This document shows positions 44,165-53,126 of a DNA stretch of 64,000 bases, one piece after another (position 1 is the first letter of the stretch; each line of letters opens with the position of its first letter). The translations under genes and the position numbers were made by a program. Below the pieces are notes generated by a model. It did no database searches. It saw nothing but the letters and a program-made list of their open reading frames with translations, and was not told the origin of the DNA. The stretch is from Desertimonas sp963786985 (GTDB taxonomy: Bacteria > Actinomycetota > Acidimicrobiia > Acidimicrobiales > Ilumatobacteraceae), in the NCBI GenBank assembly GCA_963786985.1, contig CAWBBL010000026.1, positions 1 through 64,000 of the forward strand. The letters run 5' to 3'.

Positions 44165-45001
44165 TCAACCGAGCGGGTAGGCGATGTCGCAGACGAGATC
44201 GTCGTCACCGATGTCGTCGGGTTCGGCGAGGTACACCTCGCGACACGAAAGTCGACTCCGCGGACGAGCGGTCACCTCGGCGGAAGCGGCAACGGCGTCA
44301 TAGGCGGCGAGGATGGCGGGATACTCCCATTGCGCCTTGGTGATCGTGGTGAATGCCTCGTCGTGCGCTGGCTCGGTGCGGATACCGATCACCGAGCTCG
44401 AGTTCACATCGTCAGGGCAGCCGAGGATCGCCTCCAACGGACCATCACTGTCGTGGTCGACGATGCCGTGGAAGATCAGTGTGAACGGTGCCGTCGGCGT
44501 CCGACCGTCGAGGTGTCGCCGAAACGCAGCCTTCGCCTCGCCGACGAAACCGTCGGTCTCGTCGGCGCGGACTCGACGCTGCATGGACATCACTCGGTGG
44601 GCGGTGACGTGGCGGGTCTGGATCGGGAACAACGGCGGGTCCTCTCTGCGGATGATGGCGTGGATGTGGCGGATGAGCGCTCGGCGGCTCGTGTGCTGGG
44701 CTTCGAGGCGGCGCAGGTGTTCGTCGAGACGCTCTGCCGCCTGTTCGGGGTCGGTGTCGAGGTCAGCGCGCAACTGGGCGATCTCGGCGAGTCCGAGCTC
44801 GGTCGCCCGACAGAGACCGATGAGCCGGCCGACACGGGCTTGGTCGAGGCTGTAGTAGCGGTAGCCGCTCGTCTGATCGACCCGCTTCGGGCAGAGCAAT
44901 CCGGACTCGTCGTAGATCCGCAGCGCCTTGATGGTGAGCTGGGTCAGACGGGCGAACTCGCCGATCGTGAGCAGCGGTTCAGGCGAGCGTTCGGTCGGCA
45001 C
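44165..45001 (-). CDS. MerR-family regulator with GyrI-like ligand domain
   Basis: A 278-residue regulator. The N-terminal MerR helix-turn-helix is LLTIGEFARLTQLTIKALRI with YDESGLLCPKRVDQTSGYRY; a coiled dimer helix follows (about 75-120), then a GyrI-like small-molecule-binding domain (about 130-275) as in BmrR and TipA-like multidrug sensors. It lacks the cysteines of metal sensors, so an organic inducer is likely. No efflux gene is adjacent. Confidence 0.92.
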   Translation of the reverse strand: MPTERSPEPLLTIGEFARLTQLTIKALRIYDESGLLCPKRVDQTSGYRYYSLDQARVGRLIGLCRATELGLAEIAQLRADLDTDPEQAAERLDEHLRRLEAQHTSRRALIRHIHAIIRREDPPLFPIQTRHVTAHRVMSMQRRVRADETDGFVGEAKAAFRRHLDGRTPTAPFTLIFHGIVDHDSDGPLEAILGCPDDVNSSSVIGIRTEPAHDEAFTTITKAQWEYPAILAAYDAVAASAEVTARPRSRLSCREVYLAEPDDIGDDDLVCDIAYPLG

Positions 45002-45272
45002 GAGCCGATCATCGACCCTTCCCCAAGGGGCGAGTCAAGCAGAAGTCCGCACTGGTGGACGGCATCGTCCGCGAACCTGGCGATGAACCCGGCAACTCCC
45101 GAGCCAACGGCCTCATCGAGGCGGCGGTCGCCGCTGCCGATTCCGTCGAGTGACGGTACCTCCGACCCCTCGCTACCTGCGTTGATTGCCGGATTGGCCG
45201 GTGTGGCAGTACCGTGTGGGTTGCCTTCAACCAGTAGGGCTGTCGCCCTTGTTGCGTCCGTTGGAGGTGGCC
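45002..45272. other. intergenic region with a possible gene remnant
   Basis: A rightward frame is open from about 45007 to the TGA at 45151-45153, with protein-like codons reading KGRVKQKSALVDGIVREPGD then ANGLIEAAVAAADSVE. It has no ATG; GTG at 45055 would give 32 residues. It could be the 3' end of a decayed gene or a small protein. The rest of the gap should hold the STAS promoter. Confidence 0.35.
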
Positions 45273-45725
45273 ATGTCCGTCGATCTGCCCGAATTCTCTG
45301 TTCGTGTCGCTCTCGGGGAGATCACGCAACGCGTTGTCGTCAACGGTGAACTCGATCTGGTGACCGCACCGCGGCTCGAGGAGTGTCTCAATGGCGTCGT
45401 CGACTCGACCGACGGCGACGTCGTCGTCGATCTCGCCAACGTCACCTTCATCGACTCGACCGGACTGCGCGTCCTGCTCGTGGCCCATGATCGGCTCGCC
45501 GAATCAGACCGCACGCTCGCCGTGGGTAATCCCAGTGTCCAGGTCGTCCGGTTGCTCGAGATCTGCGGGCTCGGCAACGTCATCGAGACCGACACGGCGG
45601 TCGACGAGGGCATCGCACCCTCCGCCGAACCGACGGTGATCACGATTGCCGCGGGCGATGGCGACGTCGCAGGGGACGGACATCCACCGACCTCAGCGCT
45701 GATCAGCCAGGCCGGCACCGGCTGA
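45273..45725 (+). CDS. STAS-domain anti-sigma factor antagonist
   Basis: A 150-residue SpoIIAA/RsbV-like protein. The STAS fold shows VVVNGELDLVTAPRLEECL and the phosphorylatable Ser in VTFIDSTGLRVLLVAHDRL. The C-terminal 40 residues are an acidic, Gly-rich tail outside the domain. Such proteins sequester an anti-sigma kinase when unphosphorylated. No kinase or sigma factor gene is adjacent. GGAGGTGG precedes the ATG. Confidence 0.92.
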   Translation: MSVDLPEFSVRVALGEITQRVVVNGELDLVTAPRLEECLNGVVDSTDGDVVVDLANVTFIDSTGLRVLLVAHDRLAESDRTLAVGNPSVQVVRLLEICGLGNVIETDTAVDEGIAPSAEPTVITIAAGDGDVAGDGHPPTSALISQAGTG

Positions 45726-45764
45726 CCCTCCGGCACCGTTGACACCGGCGACCAGACCGAGTGT

Positions 45765-46760
45765 TCAGCGCGGGGCGAGCGCTGGTGTGTCGCCGCCGGC
45801 TCCATCACCGATCGCGTCGAGCAGTTCGGTGAGGGCCGCGACCGAGTGGTGGATCTCCTTCCATCCGAGTTGGTGGCGCGCCCTGGTCGTGTCCATCAGC
45901 GGTGTGTTGGTCGCCATATCGAGCCATCCCGCCTCGGCGGGTACGAGTCGTGCCGCATATGCCGAGCTGACCGCCAGTCGGAGCAGCCGTTCAGGCATTG
46001 GCACGACACGTCCGCCGACGGCCTCGGCGATCAGCCGTGGGGTGAGTGGTGGATCGGCGGCGATGTTGAAAGCTCCTGACACGTCCCGCGTGAGCGCCCG
46101 CACGTAGGCAACAGCGATGTCGTCGGCGTGGGTTGCCTGGAACACCAGCCGGCGCACGCCTGGCACGAGTCGAAGTGGTCGCGGTAGATGCCAGGGCATC
46201 AGTCGCCCGAGGAACAGGCGATGGACCTCCGACGCCGCGGACCGCTGGAACACGAGGCTCGTCCGTAATCTCACGAGGCGCAGCTCCGGGTGTTCACGCT
46301 CGACGCCGTCGAGCAGCGATTCGACCTCGGCCTTGTGCCGCGAATACGTGCTGGTCGAAACGCCGGTCGCTGGCCACGATTCGTCGAGCGGGGTGTCCTT
46401 GGGCGCCGGGGCGTAGGCGCCGACCGACGACGCGTAGATGAGCGAAGGGACACCGCGGGCGACCACCTCGTCGACGAGTCGTCGTGTTCCGCCGACGTTG
46501 GTCGCCCGCATCACCTTCTCCTGGCGGGAGGGCTGGATCAGCCAAGCCAGGTGGACGACCGCATCAGCACCGGCCACGAAGCCGAGCGGGTCACGCGAGA
46601 TGTCGGCGGCGTGCCAGCGCACCTTGTCGTCGGGAGCTGGCGGCTGAAGCGGCGGTCGCCGGGCGACGCCCAGCACCGAACGCACCTCGTGGTCGGACCG
46701 CAGCGCACGCAGTACCGCCGTTCCCACGTTGCCGGTTGCGCCGACGACGACGACATGCAT
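45765..46760 (-). CDS. NAD-dependent epimerase/dehydratase
   Basis: A 331-residue extended short-chain dehydrogenase. The dinucleotide motif is VVVVGATGNVGTAVLRAL; the catalytic Ser and Tyr-x-x-x-Lys appear as YASSVGAYAP and TYSRHKAEVE. Related actinobacterial proteins are sugar epimerases or reductases of unknown substrate. ATG at 46760 follows the alcohol dehydrogenase stop by 6 bases, so both are in one operon. Confidence 0.92.
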   Translation of the reverse strand: MHVVVVGATGNVGTAVLRALRSDHEVRSVLGVARRPPLQPPAPDDKVRWHAADISRDPLGFVAGADAVVHLAWLIQPSRQEKVMRATNVGGTRRLVDEVVARGVPSLIYASSVGAYAPAPKDTPLDESWPATGVSTSTYSRHKAEVESLLDGVEREHPELRLVRLRTSLVFQRSAASEVHRLFLGRLMPWHLPRPLRLVPGVRRLVFQATHADDIAVAYVRALTRDVSGAFNIAADPPLTPRLIAEAVGGRVVPMPERLLRLAVSSAYAARLVPAEAGWLDMATNTPLMDTTRARHQLGWKEIHHSVAALTELLDAIGDGAGGDTPALAPR

Positions 46761-46766
46761 CGCTGG

Positions 46767-47966
46767 TCAGCCGGCACCGGGGTGGAACACGACCTTGATC
46801 GCCCCGTCGCGCTTCTCCTGGAACATCGCGTACGCCGAGGCCGCCTCGCTCAACGGGAGGTGGTGGGTGGCGAACTCGTCGACGCCGAGTGGATCGTCGT
46901 CGGTCAGCACCGGGAGGATGTCGTCGACCCAGTTGCGGACGTTGGCCTGCCCCATGCGGATCGTGATCTGCTTGTCGAACAGCGTCATCATCGGCATCGG
47001 GTCGGTCTGGCCGCCGTAGACGCCGATCAACGAGATCGTGCCGCCCCGGCGCACGAGGTCGATCGCCAGGTGGAGCGCCGCCAGCCGGTCGACGCCGGCA
47101 ATTCTCATCAGTCGCTCGGTGAGCACGTTCGGCATCAGCGCCGTCAGCTTGTGGGCGAATTGCGCGGCGGGCGAACCGTGAGCCTCCATGCCGACGGCGT
47201 CGATCACGGCATCGGGGCCGCGTCCCTCGGTCATCTCGCGCACCGCGGTGACGACGTCGGCGTCGCCATCGAACTCGTTCAGATCGAGCACGTCGATCCC
47301 GCGCGCTCGCGCCCGCTCCAGCCGCTCGGGCACGAGGTCGATCGCAATCACGCGTCCAGCGTCGAGGTAGCGCGCCACCCGGCACGACATGTCGCCGATC
47401 GGCCCGAGCCCGAGTACCACGAGCGAATCGCCCTTGCCGACGTTGGCGTACTGCACGGCCTGCCACGCCGTCGGTAGCACGTCCGACAGGAAGAGGAAGC
47501 GGTCATCGGGAGGCCCATCGGGAACAACGATGGGGCCGTAGTCGGCGTGCGGAACTCGCAGCAGCTCGGCCTGACCGCCGGGAACCTGGCCGTACAGCTT
47601 CGTGTAGCCGAACAGCGAGGCTCCGGTTCCGTGCTCGTGCACCTGCGTCGTCTCGCATTGCGACTGGAGGCCCAGCTCGCACATGAAACAGTGACCACAT
47701 GAGATGTTGAACGGGACGACGACCCGGTCGCCGACGGCCAGGTTGTCGACACCCGAACCAACCGCCTCGACGATCCCCATCGGCTCGTGTCCGAGAACGT
47801 CGCCAGGCGTCATGAACGGAGCCAGCACCGTGTAGAGATGCAGATCGGAACCACACAGCCCGGTGCTCGTGACCCGTACGATGGCGTCCGTCGGCTCCTG
47901 GATCGTCGGGTCGGGCACCATCTCGGTTCTGACGTCTTGTCGCCCGTGCCACACCACCGCTCTCAC
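46767..47966 (-). CDS. zinc-dependent alcohol dehydrogenase (formaldehyde-dehydrogenase-like)
   Basis: A 399-residue medium-chain dehydrogenase. Catalytic zinc ligands are Cys in TGLCGSDLHLY and the His-Glu of VLGHEPMG; the structural zinc lobe CGHCFMCELGLQSQC has all four cysteines. The NAD fold is VVLGLGPIGDMSCRVA. It resembles the glutathione-independent formaldehyde dehydrogenase branch. GTG at 47966 (VRAVVWHG) fits the family start; a longer frame with ATG at 48011 is possible. It forms an operon with the epimerase. Confidence 0.92.
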   Translation of the reverse strand: MRAVVWHGRQDVRTEMVPDPTIQEPTDAIVRVTSTGLCGSDLHLYTVLAPFMTPGDVLGHEPMGIVEAVGSGVDNLAVGDRVVVPFNISCGHCFMCELGLQSQCETTQVHEHGTGASLFGYTKLYGQVPGGQAELLRVPHADYGPIVVPDGPPDDRFLFLSDVLPTAWQAVQYANVGKGDSLVVLGLGPIGDMSCRVARYLDAGRVIAIDLVPERLERARARGIDVLDLNEFDGDADVVTAVREMTEGRGPDAVIDAVGMEAHGSPAAQFAHKLTALMPNVLTERLMRIAGVDRLAALHLAIDLVRRGGTISLIGVYGGQTDPMPMMTLFDKQITIRMGQANVRNWVDDILPVLTDDDPLGVDEFATHHLPLSEAASAYAMFQEKRDGAIKVVFHPGAG

Positions 47967-48094
47967 GACTGCGCCGTGCTCCTCCGACGACAGGAAATAG
48001 CCCAGCTCCATCACGACTCCGATCGCTCGCCTGATGTGCTGCACGTACCCAGCACGGCACCGAGCGCAAACGGAGAGTGAGCGTTCCCAACGTG

Positions 48095-48140
48095 ATCTGG
48101 GCGTCCACGATCTCGCATTCGGGACTGACGACGCCCAGAT
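48095..48140. repeat. intergenic inverted repeat, 11-bp arms, 24-nt loop
   Basis: ATCTGGGCGTC and GACGCCCAGAT are perfect arms around a 24-nt loop in the gap between the leftward dehydrogenase and the rightward sugar operon. It has the same size and loop length as families A and B but different arms. Confidence 0.6.
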
Positions 48141-48202
48141 GGCTCAAGAGCGCGGCGGCTGGCGCGACCCATTGTGCGTTCGGCGCTGGCATGCATCGCG
48201 AA

Positions 48203-48224
48203 GTTGTTATAACGTCCTATCAAC
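48203..48224 (+). promoter_or_regulatory. promoter/operator of the second sugar operon
   Basis: GTTG and CAAC are spaced by 14 bases; between them GTTATAAC is an 8-bp palindrome containing TATAAC, a good -10 box. The local A/T content is unusual here. It is a candidate binding site for the GntR/HutC regulator of the same operon. The start codon is 38 bases farther on. Confidence 0.4.
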
Positions 48225-48261
48225 TCCGCGATCTGGCGAGCGGAGAGTTAGGGGAGTCCTC

Positions 48262-49624
48262 ATGTCCGTACGTCGTCGCACCGTGCTCGCGGCGGTTGCC
48301 GCAGCAGTCGCAGTCACTGCCGCGTCACCGGGGCTGATCGCCGCGACCAGTCCGCCTGCCGACACCGCCGGCGAGGACGTCACGATCTCGTTCCTCACCC
48401 ACTGGGGGCCGGAGACGGTCGCCCTGCTCGAGGAAGCGGCGAGCGCTTACAGCGAGGCCAACCCGAACGTCACGGTGGAGATCCAGGCGGTTCCGTTCGG
48501 CGATCTGCTGACGACGATCCGGGCCCAGGCGGGCGGCGATGCACCGACGATCTCGGGGATCTACGACCTGTGGCTCCCCGAGCTGGTGCGTGACGAGCTT
48601 GGTCGTGGCGGCGCCGGAGGCCGTTGCCACGGAGGTGACCGACAACTGGCCGGCTGGTGTGGTCACCGCCGCCACGGTCGACGACGCGCTGTACGGCGTG
48701 CCCAATGAGATCGACCTCTACGCCCTCAACTACAACACCGCGCTGTTCGAGGAGGCCGGTATCGAGGCGCCGCCGGCGACATGGGACGAGCTGATCGCTG
48801 CTGCCGAGGCACTCACCGTGCGTGACGGCGACACGATCACCCGGCAGGGGCTCGGGCTGATCAACTCGTGGGCCGCTGGCGTCGTCCACCCATTCGCCTC
48901 GCTGCTCGCCTCCAACGGCGGCGCGTTGATCGGCGAGGACGGCATGCCCGCCCTGAACACGCCCGAGGCGCTGGAGACGTTCGAGCTGTACGAGAACCTC
49001 GTCTCCGGCGTGCAGGTCACCGACCCGACGATGGGCACGGCTGACGCCAACACCACCGGCCCGTTCCTCGACAACTTCGTGGCCGGCAACACGGCCATGA
49101 TCATCATGGCCAACTGGTGGGAGTCGGCGCTGCGCACCGGGATGGGCGAAGAGGAGTTCGCCAACATCGCCACCGCACCGATCCCCGTCGGGCCGAGTGG
49201 CGAGTCGGCGTCGAGCATCTCCTACTCGTGGATGACCGTCGTCAGCTCAGCCGCCGAGGAGGCCGAACAGGCCGCCGCCTGGGACTTCCTCGCCTGGCTC
49301 AACGGCCCTGACTCGACGCCTGCCGACGGACCGGAAGGATCTTCGGCGATGGGCAACATCCTGATGTCAATGGGCATCCTGCCGACGCGTACCTCCGACA
49401 TCGAGGCGTTCTCCGACCGCCTGTCGACACCGTTCCTCGAGGGCTACGTCAGCCAATTGGAGGCGGCCACGCCGTTCCCGATCGTGCTCGGCGGGCAGGA
49501 GTTCACCGAGGCGCTGCAGGCCCAGATCGAGGCGCTGGAGTTCGGCGAGACCGACGCCGCCGGCGCCAGCGAGACGGCGCAGTCCGACGGCGAGGCGATC
49601 CTCACCGCCGCCGCCGAGAGCTGA
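48262..49624 (+). pseudogene. sugar-binding protein of ABC importer (family 1), frameshifted as sequenced
   Basis: An extracytoplasmic family 1 binding protein of about 453 residues. A signal sequence (RRRTVLAAVAAAVAVTAASP) is followed by TISFLTHWGPETVALLEEAA, and in the next frame by YGVPNEIDLYALNYNTALFE, PPATWDELIAAAEAL and IIMANWWESAL. The frames join at 48599-48603 (CTTGGTC); removing one G restores VRDELVVAAPEAV. Length 3n+1 agrees. GGGGAG precedes the ATG at 48262. First gene of an operon with a fused permease, ROK kinase, GntR regulator and SIS isomerase. Confidence 0.88.
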
Positions 49625-49627
49625 CCG

Positions 49628-49654
49628 GGCGGATCCTCACCGACAGGATCCGCC
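49628..49654. terminator. 10-bp hairpin between binding-protein and permease genes
   Basis: GGCGGATCCT and AGGATCCGCC form a perfect stem with a 7-nt loop, 4 bases past the binding-protein stop and 8 bases before the permease start. It is probably a partial terminator or mRNA stabiliser that favours the binding protein, and could also mask the permease start. Confidence 0.6.
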
Positions 49655-49661
49655 GGCGACC

Positions 49662-51452
49662 GTGACGACAACAACGACGACCATCACCGCCGCGCCACGC
49701 CGGCCGGCGCGCCTCGGGGCGCGGCGGGGATGGACGTTCGCCTTCTTGGCTCCGCCGGTCGGCCTCCTCGCCGTCTTCGTCTTCCTCCCGATCGGCCTGG
49801 CGATCTGGCTGTCGTTCCGCGACTGGTCGTCGCAGACGCCGTTCGGGTCTTCGACAGCGGCCGGCCTGGACAACTACCGCGCTCTGTTCGACGACGGCCC
49901 GGTGGGCCGCGAGTTCCGCAACGCGTTCCGCAACACCGTCGTCTATGCGGCCAGCTCGATCATCCTCATCGTCCCGCTGTCGCTCGGCTTCGGCCTGCTC
50001 ATCCACCGCGTCGCCGTACGCGGCAGCGGGGTGCTGCGCGGCATCCTGTTCTCGACGTACATGGTGCCGATGATCGCCGTCGCCATCGTCTGGTCGAAGT
50101 TGTACTCGCCGACCGAGGGCCCGCTCAACCAGGCACTCGAATGGGCCGGGCTCGAACCGCAGCCGTGGCTGTCCTCGCCGGACACGGCGCTGCGCTCGCT
50201 CGTCATCCTCAACGTCTGGCAACAGGTCGGCTACTTCACCGTGCTGATGGTCGCCGGGCTCACGCAAATCCCTGGTGTCGTCTACGAGGCCGCCGCCATC
50301 GACGGCGCCACGGGGCTCCGCCTGCTCTGGCGGATCACCCTTCCGCTGCTCCGTCGCACGATGCTGTTCGTCGTCGTCATCGCCCTGATCAACGCCGTGC
50401 AGGTGTTCGAGCCGGTCGCGGCGATCACCCAGGGCGGGCCGGCCGGGTCGACGAACACGCTGACGTACCACATCCGCCGCGTCGGCATCGAGCGCACGCA
50501 GGGCGGGCTCGGCTCGGCGATGGCCGTGATGCTGCTCCTCGCCCTCGTCGTGACCGTCGGCCTCGTCTTCGCCCTGCTTCGCCGATGCGAGGACGTCGAG
50601 CAGGTCGAACGGCCAGCCAGCGTACGCTGCCGAGCAGGCGCGACGTTCGCCGGCGCGCTCGTCATCGCCTGCTCCATCGTCGCCGCCTTCCCGCTCGTCT
50701 GGATGCTGCTCACCAGCCTGAAGACACCGGCCGAGACGATCCAGTCGCCGCCGGTGTGGTTCCCCGCCGACCCATCGCTCGACGCCTACCGCGAAGTCAC
50801 CGACGTCATCGATGTGCCCCGCTCGATGCGCAACTCCCTCGTCATCGCCGGGGTCACGACGCTGGGCATCCTGGCCACGAGCCTGATGGCCGGCTACGCC
50901 TTCGCCAAGTACCGGTTCCGCGGCCGCAACGCGCTGTTCGCCGTGCTCATCGCCACGATGTTCCTGCCGCCCATCGTCACCCTGATCCCGCTGTATCGCA
51001 TCGTCACGCAGATCGGCTTCGACGGCCGGCTGATCGGCGTCATCGCCCCCAACCTCGTCAATGCCTTCGGCATCTTCCTGATGCGCCAATTCATCCAGGG
51101 CGTCCCCGATGAGCTGATCGATGCCGCGCGCATCGATGGCGCCGGCGAAGCGCGCATCCTCGTACGCATCGTGGCCCCGCTCGTCACTCCGGCGCTCGCC
51201 GCCCTCGCCCTGTTCGCCTTCGTCTACTACTGGAACGCCTACCTCTGGCCGCTCACGGTGCTCAGCGGCCAGGAGGCCGAATACACGATCGTGCTCAGCC
51301 TCGGCCGTCTGCTCAGCTACACGCGCTCGGCGGAGAACACCAACCTGGTGATGGCCGGCGCGGCGCTCGCCGTGCTCCCGCCGCTCGTCGTCTTCGCCTT
51401 CCTGCAGCGCTACTTCGTGCGCACGATCGCCCGTAGCGGGTTGACCGGATGA
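49662..51452 (+). CDS. fused sugar ABC importer permease (MalF-MalG type in one chain)
   Basis: A 596-residue protein that joins both permease subunits of a sugar importer. Residues 1-300 are MalF-like with EAA loop IPGVVYEAAAIDGATGLRLL; residues about 325-596 are MalG-like with VPDELIDAARIDGAGEARIL. A short charged linker (RRCEDVEQVERPASVRCRAG) connects them, with no stop or frame change. These are normally two genes, so this is a true fusion or the result of a lost stop. About twelve membrane spans. GTG at 49662; no clear ribosome site, so expression may depend on the upstream hairpin. Confidence 0.88.
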   Translation: MTTTTTTITAAPRRPARLGARRGWTFAFLAPPVGLLAVFVFLPIGLAIWLSFRDWSSQTPFGSSTAAGLDNYRALFDDGPVGREFRNAFRNTVVYAASSIILIVPLSLGFGLLIHRVAVRGSGVLRGILFSTYMVPMIAVAIVWSKLYSPTEGPLNQALEWAGLEPQPWLSSPDTALRSLVILNVWQQVGYFTVLMVAGLTQIPGVVYEAAAIDGATGLRLLWRITLPLLRRTMLFVVVIALINAVQVFEPVAAITQGGPAGSTNTLTYHIRRVGIERTQGGLGSAMAVMLLLALVVTVGLVFALLRRCEDVEQVERPASVRCRAGATFAGALVIACSIVAAFPLVWMLLTSLKTPAETIQSPPVWFPADPSLDAYREVTDVIDVPRSMRNSLVIAGVTTLGILATSLMAGYAFAKYRFRGRNALFAVLIATMFLPPIVTLIPLYRIVTQIGFDGRLIGVIAPNLVNAFGIFLMRQFIQGVPDELIDAARIDGAGEARILVRIVAPLVTPALAALALFAFVYYWNAYLWPLTVLSGQEAEYTIVLSLGRLLSYTRSAENTNLVMAGAALAVLPPLVVFAFLQRYFVRTIARSGLTG

Positions 51453-52355
51453 ACGTGCATCGTCGTCGGGATCGATCTGGGCGGCACGCGCCTTCGAGCA
51501 GGGGCGGCACCGGCCGACTCCTCGGTGCCGGTGGCCGGCAACGTGACGTTCCTCGCCGACCGCCCGGCACCGTTACGGCTCAGTGAGCTCGGTGCCGCCC
51601 TCGACGCCATGCTCGTCGCCGCCGCCCCACTCGGTCGGGTCCGCGGCATGGCGATCGCCGTGCCCGGGCTCGTCGCCGGACCGATCTGCACCTGGGTGCC
51701 GAACCTGCCGTACCTCGACGGGGTCGACCTGGCGGGGATCACCGCCCATGTCGTCGCGGTCGGTAACGACGCCCAGTTCGCCCTGCTCGCCGAGGCGACC
51801 GAGGGCGCCGCGTTTGAACGGGCCGACGCCGTGTTGCTGGCGATCGGCACGGGGATCGGTTCGGCCGTGCTGAGCGGCGGGCGGATCCTGCGCGGCAGTC
51901 ATGGGGCGGCGGCGTCGTTCGGATGGGCGTGCGCGGACGTGGCGGATCCCGGCAACGATCGCCATGGCTGGCTCGAACGGCATGCGGCCGGCCCGGTCCT
52001 CGATGCGGCCGGAGCGGCGATGACGCCACCGGTCGACGGCCGCGGTCTGGTCGCCGCCGCCATTGCGGGGGACGCCGGTGCACAGGCAACGATCGACCGT
52101 GTCGGAACGACTCTCGGCACCGCACTCGCTGGTGCCGTCGCCCTCCTCGACCCTGGCCTGGTGATCATCAGTGGCGGACTCGCCGACGCCGTCGACACGC
52201 TCGCTCCGTCGCTGCGCGCCGCGTTGCTTCGCCAACTGCCGACCCACCTGCGCGACATCGAGGTCGTGAGCGGCGCGCTCGGGCCATCGGCCGGGTTGGC
52301 CGGTGCTCTGGCGGCGGCGCGGCGCGGTGAGAACTGGTGGGAGGTGGGCGGCTGA
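51449..52355 (+). CDS. ROK-family sugar kinase, start region frameshifted
   Basis: A cytoplasmic sugar kinase of about 301 residues. The N-terminal phosphate loop VVGIDLGGTRLRAG, the central AVGNDAQFALLAEAT with catalytic Asp, and AIGTGIGSAVLSGGRILRG are visible. The ROK zinc motif CxCGxxGC is absent, as in some divergent members. The kinase frame has no start codon before GTG 51525, which would delete the phosphate loop. ATG at 51449, overlapping the permease stop (ATGA), is in another frame; one extra base near 51456-51460 would join them. The neighbouring SIS isomerase suggests an amino-sugar or N-acyl sugar substrate. Confidence 0.85.
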
Positions 52356-53095
52356 TGGCGACGATGATCCGACCCGACCGGCGCCGCCCCGAGCCGCTGT
52401 GGCACCAGGTCGAGCAGTCGATCCGGGCGGCGATCGACAGCGGCACGTGGAAGGCCGGGGCGCGCCTGCCCGGCGAGGACCAGCTCACCGACCTCCTGGG
52501 GGTCAGCCGGATCACCGTGCGCCACGCCCTCGCCAACCTCGAGACGGCCGGCGTTCTACGACGGGAGCACGGTCGCGGCACGTTCGTGCGCTCGGCCCGC
52601 CTCGTCGCCGGGACGCGGGCACTCACCAGTTTCAGCGAGGAGATGTCGGCGCTCGGCCTCGACGTCGCCAACCGTCTGCTCGACGTCCGCCGGATGAGGG
52701 CCACCGGGCCGATCGCCGAAGCGCTGGAGATCGACGAAGGCAGCACCGTGGTGCGCCTGCGGCGTCTGCGCTTCGGCGGTGGCCAGCCGATCGGTGTGCA
52801 GGCCGCGCACCTGCGTAATGACCGGGTTGACGGGCTCACCGCCGCCGACGTCGGTGACGGTTCGCTGTACACGTTGCTGCGCGAGCGCTACGGCATCCAC
52901 CCAACCCTCGCCGAGGAGGTCTATCGCGTTGCCGGGGCCGGACGCCGCGACGCCGAGTTGCTCGGCATCGACCTCGGCGACGCTGTCTTCTTCGTCGAGC
53001 GGATCACCAGCGATGACCGCGGCCCGTTCGAGTACACGCTGTCGACGATCCGCGGCGACCGCTACGAGATCCGCTCGTCGCTGCGCGCCACCTGA
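52355..53095 (+). CDS. GntR-family regulator, HutC subfamily
   Basis: A 246-residue regulator with the GntR winged helix (GARLPGEDQLTDLLGVSRIT, VRHALANLETAGVLRREHG) and a C-terminal UTRA effector domain from about residue 95, ending FVERITSDDRGPFEYTLSTI. HutC-type members such as NagR and DasR respond to amino-sugar phosphates. It lies inside the sugar operon and probably represses it. ATG overlaps the kinase stop by one base (TGATG). Confidence 0.93.
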   Translation: MATMIRPDRRRPEPLWHQVEQSIRAAIDSGTWKAGARLPGEDQLTDLLGVSRITVRHALANLETAGVLRREHGRGTFVRSARLVAGTRALTSFSEEMSALGLDVANRLLDVRRMRATGPIAEALEIDEGSTVVRLRRLRFGGGQPIGVQAAHLRNDRVDGLTAADVGDGSLYTLLRERYGIHPTLAEEVYRVAGAGRRDAELLGIDLGDAVFFVERITSDDRGPFEYTLSTIRGDRYEIRSSLRAT

Positions 53096-53126
53096 TCACC
53101 ACACCCACAACCCAAGGAGCCACCGG

